Source: JBCBTJ01 sp039818665
GTDB taxonomy: Bacteria; Pseudomonadota; Alphaproteobacteria; Caulobacterales; Hyphomonadaceae
Direction: 5' to 3'
Assembly (NCBI GenBank): GCA_039818665.1
Contig: JBCBTJ010000030.1
Location: 1-37,738 of the forward strand
DNA: 37,738 nucleotides
Both the position numbers and the translations under genes were made by a program. The first letter of the stretch is position 1, and each line of letters opens with the position of its first letter. The notes under the pieces were generated by a model. The model was not told the origin of the DNA. It searched no databases and worked only from the letters and a program-made list of their open reading frames with translations. Of this stretch, positions 1 through 6,208 are shown piece after piece.

Positions 1-200
1 AGAGAAAACCAGCGCTAAGGCGCCGGGCTCAGCACGTTCAGCTGCTTCGAATTCAGATCGTCGACCGAGGCCGAGGCCGGGACGATGGACGGCTTGCGCG
101 TCTCCCCGCGGCGTTCCGCCAAACGCGCACGGGCGGTCGCCGATCTGAATTCGAAGCAGCTGAACGTGCTGAGCCCGGCGCCTTAGCGCTGGTTTTCTCT
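1..200. repeat. Terminal inverted repeat, left end (fold-back)
   Basis: Bases 1-60 are the exact reverse complement of 141-200; pairing stops at the 61/140 position (t against c). The 80-base loop 61-140 continues an open reading frame that runs on to 186, so 61 onwards looks native and 1-60 looks like a copied-back strand. The arm ends exactly at the contig end. The opposite end shows the same architecture with unrelated sequence, which points to a library or assembly artefact rather than a biological terminus. Confidence 0.9.
61..186 (+). CDS. C-terminal tail of an unidentified protein (partial)
   Basis: A plus-strand frame is open from 61 to a TAG at 184-186 and would encode about 41 residues, basic in the middle (RRSAKRARA) and ending ADLNSKQLNVLSPAP. 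In the same frame the fold-back segment 1-60 has a stop at 16-18, so the upstream part of the gene is simply missing. The stop lies 13 bases before the end of the convergent SDR gene, which matches the tight tail-to-tail packing elsewhere in the window. I do not recognise the family; it could still be non-coding. Confidence 0.35.
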   Translation, partial: STEAEAGTMDGLRVSPRRSAKRARAVADLNSKQLNVLSPAP

Positions 201-1009
201 CAGCCCCGTTCGGGCAAGCCTTTCACGACCTGACGCCGCACCAGCCCCGGCAGGAAACGCTGCATGAAGCGCGTTCGATCTGAGAGTTTCCCGACGCCAT
301 AGTGGACTTTCTTGCCGTGCGCGGCCGCCCAGGCTTGCTCGGCCGCCATCTCGACTGGGTAGATCTCCGCGCCTTGATCCTGGATTTGGTCGCGCATGCG
401 GTGATTGGTCGTGTCGTCGGTTCCCATGTCGAGGATCGGGGTTTCGACGAACCAGGGCGCCAGGCTGGTGACTTTGACCCCAAGGCCGTCGAACTCCGCG
501 TCCAGCGCCTCGGTCAGCCCGCGGACTGCGAATTTCGTCGCCGAATAGACCGCGAGCTGCGGCGATCCGACGAACCCCGCGGTCGAGGCGACGTTGACGA
601 TCCGGGCGTTCTCCGTCGCCTTCAGCAAGGGCAGGGCCGCATAGACGCCGTTGATCACGCCTTTGACGTTCACGTCGACGATCCAGTCGGAGTCTTCCGG
701 CGGCACGTCTTCGAACCAGCCATGGCGCCCGACGCCGGCATTGTTGAACAGCACATGCATCTTCCCGCCCGTCGCGGCCGAGAAAGCGTCCATCGCGGCC
801 GCCCAATCTTCACGGCTGCGCACGTCCAGCTTGCCGGTCACGCAGTTCTCCGGGCCGATCGCCGCGGCCGTTTTCGCCAATCCGGCTTCGTCGATGTCGA
901 ATAGGCCGGTGAACCAGAGCTTGTTGGCGAAATGCTTCGCCGTCGCCGCGCCGATGCCGGACGCGGCGCCCGTGATGAAGATGCTCTTCCGCCCATTGCT
1001 CCGCGTCAT
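200..1009 (-). CDS. SDR-family NAD(P)-dependent oxidoreductase
   Basis: A 269-residue short-chain dehydrogenase/reductase. The Rossmann motif TGAASGIG is at residues 13-20, NNAG at 89-92, Asn114, Ser142 and the YSATK motif with Tyr155 and Lys159: a complete catalytic tetrad. Asp38 at the end of the second beta strand favours NAD over NADP (family knowledge). The ATG at 1009 is preceded by a GGGAGG Shine-Dalgarno sequence; the frame is open further upstream but without such a signal. It lies 34 bases downstream of nadC on the same strand and may be the last gene of the nad transcript. Its substrate cannot be read from the sequence. The stop TGA touches the end of the left fold-back arm, so the last codon deserves caution. 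Confidence 0.9.
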   Translation of the reverse strand: MTRSNGRKSIFITGAASGIGAATAKHFANKLWFTGLFDIDEAGLAKTAAAIGPENCVTGKLDVRSREDWAAAMDAFSAATGGKMHVLFNNAGVGRHGWFEDVPPEDSDWIVDVNVKGVINGVYAALPLLKATENARIVNVASTAGFVGSPQLAVYSATKFAVRGLTEALDAEFDGLGVKVTSLAPWFVETPILDMGTDDTTNHRMRDQIQDQGAEIYPVEMAAEQAWAAAHGKKVHYGVGKLSDRTRFMQRFLPGLVRRQVVKGLPERG

Positions 1010-1043
1010 GGCGGCCTCCCGCTTTGTCTTTTGCGGAGATGAT

Positions 1044-1910
1044 TCAGGCCGCGTCGAGGCCGACGTCAAGGTTCGGCGCCGAATGGGTGAGCGCCCCGAC
1101 GCTGATGAAGTCCACGCCCGTGCGCGCGATGTCGCCAACTGTCTCCAGCGTGACGCCGCCCGAGGCCTCGGCCGCGAACCGCCCGTCGATCCGGGCGACG
1201 GCGGCCGCGAGGTCCGCGGTCGACATATTGTCCAGCAGACAAGCGTGCGGGTGCAAAGCCGGGTCGAGCGCCAGGATCTCGTCCAGCTGCGCCAGCGTGT
1301 CGACTTCAATCTCTATCATCCGCAGATGGCCCGCATAAGCGTGCGCGCGCTCCAGCGTCGTCGTCAATGAACCGCCGGATGCGGCGATGTGATTGTCCTT
1401 GATCAGGATCGCATCATCGAGGCCGTATCGGTGCGAGGTGCCGCCGCCGCACCGCACGGCGCGTTTTTCGAGCGCGCGGTGGCCCGGCGTGGTTTTGCGC
1501 GTGCAGACGATCTTCGCCTTCGTCCCCGCGACTTCGGAGACATAGCGCGCGGTCAGCGTCGCGACGCCGGATAATCGGCCGATGAAATTCAGCATGGTCC
1601 GCTCCGCGGTCAGGAGGCTGCGCGCCGGTCCTTCAAGCTCTGCGATGACGTCGCCGGGCGCCAGCGCGTCGCCATCGGCCTCGATCGCGGTCATCTCAAT
1701 CGACAGATCGACCAGGCCCAACGCGTGCGCGGCGGCGTCCATGCCGGCGAGCACGCCAGTCTGGCGCGCCACGATTGCGACCGCCATGGGCTGACCGGGC
1801 GCGATCGTCGCGTCAGTCGTCAAATCGCCGGCGCGGCCGAGGTCCTCCGCCAGGGCGAGGCGCACGATCGGATCCAAAACAATTGCGGGCAGGGGCGGCG
1901 GGGCGGTCAT
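1044..1910 (-). CDS. nadC: Nicotinate-nucleotide pyrophosphorylase (carboxylating), NadC
   Basis: Quinolinate phosphoribosyltransferase, 288 aa, the usual length. It converts quinolinate and PRPP to nicotinate mononucleotide, CO2 and pyrophosphate, the third step of de novo NAD synthesis in the cytoplasm. The family signature around residues 135-170 is intact: CTRKTTPGHR, then EKRAVRCGGGTSHRYGL and ILIKDNHI, which carry the Arg/Lys/His residues binding quinolinate and PRPP. The C-terminal part has EASGGV and ISVGALTHS, the end of the TIM-like barrel. The ATG (1910-1908) overlaps the nadB TGA as ATGA, so translation is probably coupled to nadB. Confidence 0.97.
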   Translation of the reverse strand: MTAPPPLPAIVLDPIVRLALAEDLGRAGDLTTDATIAPGQPMAVAIVARQTGVLAGMDAAAHALGLVDLSIEMTAIEADGDALAPGDVIAELEGPARSLLTAERTMLNFIGRLSGVATLTARYVSEVAGTKAKIVCTRKTTPGHRALEKRAVRCGGGTSHRYGLDDAILIKDNHIAASGGSLTTTLERAHAYAGHLRMIEIEVDTLAQLDEILALDPALHPHACLLDNMSTADLAAAVARIDGRFAAEASGGVTLETVGDIARTGVDFISVGALTHSAPNLDVGLDAA

Positions 1911-3463
1911 ACAGGCTCCTGAGGCGCGGGCTGGCGCGATTGCGGCGCGGAAACGAAGGTTCGCTCTGGCGCGTCGGCGGCGCTGGGGAAATCTTCTCGA
2001 TAATGACCGCCGCGGCTCTCTTTGCGGCCCAGCGCCGCCTCGGCGATGAGCCGCGCCGCCGTCAGAGCCCTCGCCGGGCCGTGCGCGCGCTCGGCGCCGT
2101 CGATATGCGCGAGCAGCGAAGTCAAACCATCATGCGATCGCACGACGCCGCAATGTTTCGCCATGGCGGCGCGCAGATCTTGCAGCGCATGGTGCGGCAG
2201 CGGCGTGTGGGCCAAGCCCTCGGAAGACGTGCGATCGTCAAGTTGCGCATCCTTCAAACGCTGCGCGATGCGATGCGCGAACACCACCGCTTCCAACAGC
2301 GAGTTCGATGCCAGCCGATTCGCGCCGTGCGCGCCTGTCGAGGCGCACTCGCCGCAGGCCGACAGCCCGTCAATGGTCGAGCGGCCCCAGAAATCGGTCA
2401 CGACGCCGCCCATGTGATAGTGCACCGCCGGTGCGATCGGCATGGCCTCGCGGCGCGGATCAACGCCGGCGGCCTCGCAAGCGGCGAAGACTGTCGGGAA
2501 GTGCTCCGGGAACGCCGCGCCGACGGCCTCGCGCGCGTCCAGGTAAGCGCCGCGTCCAGCCGCGATCTCCACATGAATGGCCCGGGCGACCTCGTCGCGG
2601 GGCGCAAGCTCTGCTTGCTCGTGATAGCGCGCCATGAAGGGCTCGCCGCGGGCGTCGACCAATCGCGCGCCTTCGCCGCGCAAGGCTTCGGTCGCAAGCG
2701 GCGCCGGATCCCGCCCGAAATCGAGGGCCGTCGGGTGAAACTGCACGAACTCCGGATCAGCGATCAGAGCGCCCACGTCATACGCCATGGCGAGGGCGTC
2801 GGCGCGCGCCTCCGGCGGATTGGTGGTGACGCGAAACAGCCCGCCCGACCCGCCGGCGCAGAGCACGGTCTCGCGCGCCGGCGCGGGGCGGCGCTTCCCG
2901 TCGCCCATGCGGAGCACGGCGCCCGCTGCGCGGCCCGCATCGTCGATCAGGATCGCTTCAGCCCGTCCGTTTTCGATCACGCGGATCGACGGCTGCGCCC
3001 TTACCGCGTCGACGAGGGCCGCCATGATGGCTTGCCCGGCCCGGTCGCCTGCAACGCGTGCGACGCGGGCGTGCGAATGCGCGGCCTCCAGCGACAAAGC
3101 GAGCGCGTTGTCTTCCGTCCGATCAAAGGGCACGCCGAGCGCCAAGAGGTCGCCGACGCGTGCGGGGCCCTCCTCGGCGATCAGGCGTGCGACCACAGGA
3201 TCGACCAGCCCGGCGCCGGCCGCGACTGTGTCTTGGGCATGCGATTCCGGGCTGTCCAAAGGACCCAGCGCCGCCGCCAAGCCGCCTTGAGCCCAAGCGG
3301 ACGAGGCCGCCTCGCCAAGCGGCGCGGGCGAGACGACGAGACAAGGCCGGGGGGCTAGGTTCAGCGCGAGGAACAGGCCGGCGAGGCCCGCGCCGACGAT
3401 AAGCACATCGTCGCCAGCGGCCGGCGGCGCGGCCGATATCCTGTCCATTGGCTTTGGGTTCAT
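1907..3463 (-). CDS. nadB: L-aspartate oxidase, NadB
   Basis: FAD-dependent L-aspartate oxidase of 518 aa, converting aspartate to iminoaspartate, the substrate of NadA. It has the N-terminal dinucleotide-binding motif VGAGLAG, the SSAWAQGGLAAA loop, HAQDTVAAGAGL, the active-site-type EALRGEGARLV and HYHMGGVVTD segments, and the ANRLASNSLLEA motif near the C-terminal helical domain, all in succinate dehydrogenase/aspartate oxidase order. I start it at ATG 3463 because that codon overlaps the stop of the preceding small exported protein as ATGA. An ATG at 3448 would shorten it by five residues. No clear Shine-Dalgarno sequence precedes either, consistent with translational coupling. Confidence 0.96.
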   Translation of the reverse strand: MNPKPMDRISAAPPAAGDDVLIVGAGLAGLFLALNLAPRPCLVVSPAPLGEAASSAWAQGGLAAALGPLDSPESHAQDTVAAGAGLVDPVVARLIAEEGPARVGDLLALGVPFDRTEDNALALSLEAAHSHARVARVAGDRAGQAIMAALVDAVRAQPSIRVIENGRAEAILIDDAGRAAGAVLRMGDGKRRPAPARETVLCAGGSGGLFRVTTNPPEARADALAMAYDVGALIADPEFVQFHPTALDFGRDPAPLATEALRGEGARLVDARGEPFMARYHEQAELAPRDEVARAIHVEIAAGRGAYLDAREAVGAAFPEHFPTVFAACEAAGVDPRREAMPIAPAVHYHMGGVVTDFWGRSTIDGLSACGECASTGAHGANRLASNSLLEAVVFAHRIAQRLKDAQLDDRTSSEGLAHTPLPHHALQDLRAAMAKHCGVVRSHDGLTSLLAHIDGAERAHGPARALTAARLIAEAALGRKESRGGHYREDFPSAADAPERTFVSAPQSRQPAPQEPV

Positions 3464-3900
3464 GAGATCGGCAAGTTTCCGTCGCGCTGGAACACGACCG
3501 GAGCGGTATAGTTCCGATCTTGCCAAAGCCCTGACATTTGCGACGGATTGTCGAGCTTCACTGAGAAGTGGTCCGGATTGTAGAAGCGAATGTCGTAGTC
3601 CTCGGTAAGCGCGCCGACCACTTGGCTGCGAATGACATACCGATCGCCTTGCTCGATCAGACTGCAAACCTGGTCGACTTGAACCGCCCGATCCGGCTCC
3701 CAGTCGCACACTTCCGATGAGACGAACGAACAGGCGCGAACCGCGGTTTCGGACGGCTCGATCGTCATCTTGCCGGTGATCGTGCAGCCTTTGGCCTTGT
3801 TCACGGTTTCGAACGACCACGACCCTTCGACCGCATCAGCCATTGCGCCGTGCGCCAATGCCGCCGCGCCGAGCGCCAGGATCAGGCTCCGCGCGGTCAA
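3460..3900 (-). CDS. Small exported four-cysteine protein, third of three paralogues
   Basis: 146 aa with an N-terminal signal peptide (MTARSLILALGAAALAHGAMA, likely cleaved after Ala21). The mature part shares a spaced pattern with the two upstream genes: GSWSF, Cys39, Cys57, Cys65, Cys79, a Y-x-PD-x-F element near 107-112 and a final F-x-R. Cysteine spacing is C-x17-C-x7-C-x13-C. The repeating short hydrophobic strands opened by G-x-W are reminiscent of small calycin-like beta barrels (inference only). The start is a TTG (3900-3898) overlapping the previous TGA as TTGA, and its stop overlaps nadB as ATGA. This is the most diverged of the three copies. Function unknown; it is probably periplasmic with two disulfides. 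Confidence 0.8.
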   Translation of the reverse strand: MTARSLILALGAAALAHGAMADAVEGSWSFETVNKAKGCTITGKMTIEPSETAVRACSFVSSEVCDWEPDRAVQVDQVCSLIEQGDRYVIRSQVVGALTEDYDIRFYNPDHFSVKLDNPSQMSGLWQDRNYTAPVVFQRDGNLPIS

Positions 3901-4337
3901 GAAATGCTCCCCTCGTCGCGAATGAATTCCGCGGCGTTGGAATCGCCGGCCGACAGAAGCGCGCCGGTCATGCGGTTCGAGGATTGGATTGAGAGGGCGA
4001 AATTGTCCGGATAGTAGGCCGGCGTCGGCTCGCCGACGAGGAATTCCTCAATCGTCGACGTGATAGCGAGTTGATCGCCGGTCCGGCGCGCAACGCAGCT
4101 TTGGCGGACCACGAACTCCATATCGACCGACGGACACGACTGGCGCGCGGTCAGTTCGCAAGCGTACGTCCGCGCGTCGTCGGTCGGGCGCAGACGCATC
4201 AAACCGTTGAACTCGCAATCGTCGTAAAGCGCCGCGCGGAAGGTCCACGAGCCCGCGATGTTCTTGTCCGGAGCGGTGTCGGCTTCGCCGGACGCGCCGA
4301 GCAAGACCACCGCAAGAATGGCTGCGGCGGCTCTCAC
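3897..4337 (-). CDS. Small exported four-cysteine protein, second of three paralogues
   Basis: 146 aa, clearly related to the upstream copy: both contain GxWTF, YACELTA, QSCVARR, PDNFAL and NRM with Cys41, Cys60, Cys68 and Cys81 (C-x18-C-x7-C-x12-C). The N-terminus (MRAAAAILAVVLLGASGEA) is a short signal peptide. The start is a GTG at 4337 that overlaps the previous stop as GTGA; this is better than the longer open frame upstream, which would lose the signal peptide and run through the preceding gene. Its stop overlaps the next gene as TTGA. Position and coupling imply co-translation with nadB and nadC, but nothing in the protein suggests an NAD-related activity. Confidence 0.8.
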   Translation of the reverse strand: MRAAAAILAVVLLGASGEADTAPDKNIAGSWTFRAALYDDCEFNGLMRLRPTDDARTYACELTARQSCPSVDMEFVVRQSCVARRTGDQLAITSTIEEFLVGEPTPAYYPDNFALSIQSSNRMTGALLSAGDSNAAEFIRDEGSIS

Positions 4338-4789
4338 GACACACCATCCAAATTGCGCCTGAACTCGACCGGCGCCGTGACGGCCGAGACGAGCGATCCG
4401 AACATGCGGTTCGCGCTCTGCACGGTAAGGGCGAAATTGTCCGGCACGTAGACGAGGCCCTCCATCTTCTTCTCCAACATTTCTTCGATATTGGAGCGGA
4501 TTGAGACCTGGCTGTTGAACCGCCGCGCCACACAGGACTGAACCACGACCGAGCGGCCGATGTCCGAGCATTCTTCGACAGCTGTGAGCTCGCAGGCATA
4601 GACGCCCGCTTCACTCGGGTCGGGTTTTAAATGCATCATGCCGGACATCCGGCAGACGCCGTCGCGATAGGGCTGGGTTTGAAACGTCCAAGCGCCGAGA
4701 ATGTCTGTCGGCGTCGTGTCCGCCTCGCTGGCGAAGGACGGCCCGGCCAAGGCTGCGAGGCCCGTGATCATCGCCGCGATAGACTTCAT
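4334..4789 (-). CDS. Small exported four-cysteine protein, first of three paralogues
   Basis: 151 aa with a signal peptide (MKSIAAMITGLAALAGPSFA, predicted cleavage after Ala20). The mature domain carries GAWTF, SGMMHLKP, YACELTA, QSCVARR, VPDNFAL and NRMFGSL, with Cys46, Cys66, Cys74 and Cys86 (C-x19-C-x7-C-x11-C), and ends in an EFRR strand. The ATG at 4789 has an AGGGAG ribosome-binding site about seven bases upstream, the only strong one among the three copies; the other two appear to rely on coupling. It lies 73 bases after nadA, a gap holding a strong hairpin. I do not recognise a named family; an eight-strand, disulfide-stabilised barrel is a guess. Confidence 0.82.
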   Translation of the reverse strand: MKSIAAMITGLAALAGPSFASEADTTPTDILGAWTFQTQPYRDGVCRMSGMMHLKPDPSEAGVYACELTAVEECSDIGRSVVVQSCVARRFNSQVSIRSNIEEMLEKKMEGLVYVPDNFALTVQSANRMFGSLVSAVTAPVEFRRNLDGVS

Positions 4790-4828
4790 GACGCGCTCCC
4801 TGCCAGAGCTCCAGCGTTTCAATTGAAC

Positions 4829-4853
4829 GCCCCGAAGACGGCGTCTTCGGGGC
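4829..4853 (-). terminator. Intercistronic hairpin between nadA and the small-protein genes
   Basis: Perfect 11-base arms (gccccgaagac / gtcttcggggc) around a 3-base loop, starting 9 bases past the nadA stop on the minus strand. It is followed by GTTCAATT rather than a proper U-tract. It could be a partial terminator or an mRNA-stabilising stem that sets a different expression level for nadA and the genes that follow. Confidence 0.6.
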
Positions 4854-4862
4854 AGGTTCAAG

Positions 4863-6002
4863 TCAAACAAAGGCGACGTCAACCGGTGGGCGGCCTGTCT
4901 CGAAATCGAGCGGGCTTTCCATCTTCGGCAAGGCGAGCATGGCGTCGATCGCCTGTTTCGCGCGCACGCGGACGTCTTCCGGAATAACCACCTCTTGCTT
5001 CATCTCGACCAAGCAGTCATAGATGTTCTCCAGCGTGATCCGCTTCATATGCGGGCAGAGATTGCAGGGGCGGACAAAGTCCGTGTGCGGGTTTTCGGCG
5101 GCGACATTGTCGCTCATCGAGCACTCCGTCAGCAGAACGACTTTGGCCGGCTCTTTCGCCTTCACATAGTTCGCCAGCGCAGCTGTCGAGCCGGCATAGT
5201 CGGCCGCCTCCAGCACGTCCGGCGGACATTCCGGGTGGGCGAGGATTACAACGCCCGGATGGGCCTCGCGCAGCTGGTCGACGTCTTCCGCCGAAAACAG
5301 CTCATGCACTTCGCACGCGCCCGGCCAGGTGAGGATCTTGATGTCCGTCATCGCCGCGACGTTTTTGGCGAGATACTGGTCGGGGACGAGAATGACCGTG
5401 TCAGAACCGAACTCGGCCGCGATATGCTCAACCACTTGGACGGCGTTGGACGAGGTGCAGGTGATGTCGCACTCGGCTTTCACGTCTGCGGTCGTGTTCA
5501 CATAAGTCACCACCGGAACGTTCGGGTATTTCTCTTTGATGAGCCGCACATCCGCGCCGGTGATCGACGCCGCCAGCGAGCAGCCGGCTCGCGTGTCCGG
5601 GATCAGCACTGTCTTCTCCGGGGCGAGGATTTTCGAGGTCTCCGCCATGAAATGCACGCCGGCTTGGACGATCGTATCGGCGTCGACCTCGGCGGCCTCG
5701 CGCGCCAGCTGCAAGCTGTCGCCGCGAAAATCGCCGACGAGGCGGAAAATGTCCGGCGTCATATAATTGTGCGCCAGGATCACAGCGTTCTTCTCGCGCT
5801 TCAGCCGATTGATCGCCGCCACCAGCGGCGCGACCGCCGGCCATTCCATCGGCGTCACAAAGTCTTGGACCAACGGATAAAGCGCGTCGGTTTCGGCGCG
5901 CACCGCGTCATCATAAGCCAGGCCGCGCGCTTCCCCGGCGGTTTTCGTGCGTTGCGGCGTCGGCAGAGCGCATCCGGGCCCCGCATCAATCAATCTAGCC
6001 AT
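4863..6002 (-). CDS. nadA: Quinolinate synthase, NadA
   Basis: 379 aa. Condenses iminoaspartate with dihydroxyacetone phosphate to quinolinate using a [4Fe-4S] cluster. The three pseudo-repeat domains are present: AHNY at 77-80, MAETSKIL at 119-126 and the cluster ligands Cys141 (AGCSLA), Cys230 (GACEVHE) and Cys316 (CNLCPHMK), matching the three-ligand pattern of the family; Cys313 is an alternative for the last. ATG 6002 is chosen because AAGGAGG lies five bases upstream; a GTG one codon earlier is too close to it. First gene of the nad cluster, with its own promoter and palindromic operator immediately upstream. Confidence 0.97.
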   Translation of the reverse strand: MARLIDAGPGCALPTPQRTKTAGEARGLAYDDAVRAETDALYPLVQDFVTPMEWPAVAPLVAAINRLKREKNAVILAHNYMTPDIFRLVGDFRGDSLQLAREAAEVDADTIVQAGVHFMAETSKILAPEKTVLIPDTRAGCSLAASITGADVRLIKEKYPNVPVVTYVNTTADVKAECDITCTSSNAVQVVEHIAAEFGSDTVILVPDQYLAKNVAAMTDIKILTWPGACEVHELFSAEDVDQLREAHPGVVILAHPECPPDVLEAADYAGSTAALANYVKAKEPAKVVLLTECSMSDNVAAENPHTDFVRPCNLCPHMKRITLENIYDCLVEMKQEVVIPEDVRVRAKQAIDAMLALPKMESPLDFETGRPPVDVAFV

Positions 6003-6015
6003 CACCGCCTCCTTT

Positions 6016-6060
6016 TGCTCAACTTGAGCATAATATGGTTATGAACCAACTCCGTTTCAA
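6016..6060 (-). promoter_or_regulatory. nadA promoter with palindromic operator
   Basis: On the minus strand a -10 box TATTAT (6035-6030) follows a possible -35 TTGAAA (6060-6055) at a long 19-base spacing. Abutting the -10 box is the perfect palindrome TGCTCAACTTGAGCA (6016-6030), extended by two more matched pairs beyond one mismatch. It covers the expected transcription start, a typical repressor position. NadQ is a known predicted repressor of nadABC in alphaproteobacteria; assigning this site to NadQ is inference, and no NadQ gene is in the window. Confidence 0.65.
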
Positions 6061-6184
6061 GCGGGTCGCCCGAATACGGAGGGAACGCTTCAACCGCGCA
6101 CGGTTACTCCACACCTTATGCGCAGACTGAGCAAAAGGGTCTCTACAACAAGAGCAGGCGGGCGGCAAGCGATATGTCGATTTC

Positions 6185-6202
6185 GTGACGCGGGCGCGTC
6201 AC
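6185..6202 (-). terminator. Hairpin after the hydrolase gene
   Basis: Perfect 7-base arms GTGACGC/GCGTCAC around a 4-base loop, 6 bases past the TAG of the hydrolase on the minus strand. There is no U-tract behind it, so it would be a weak or Rho-assisted terminator. The rest of the gap up to the nadA promoter shows nothing else I can name. Confidence 0.4.
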
Positions 6203-6208
6203 AGCCTG

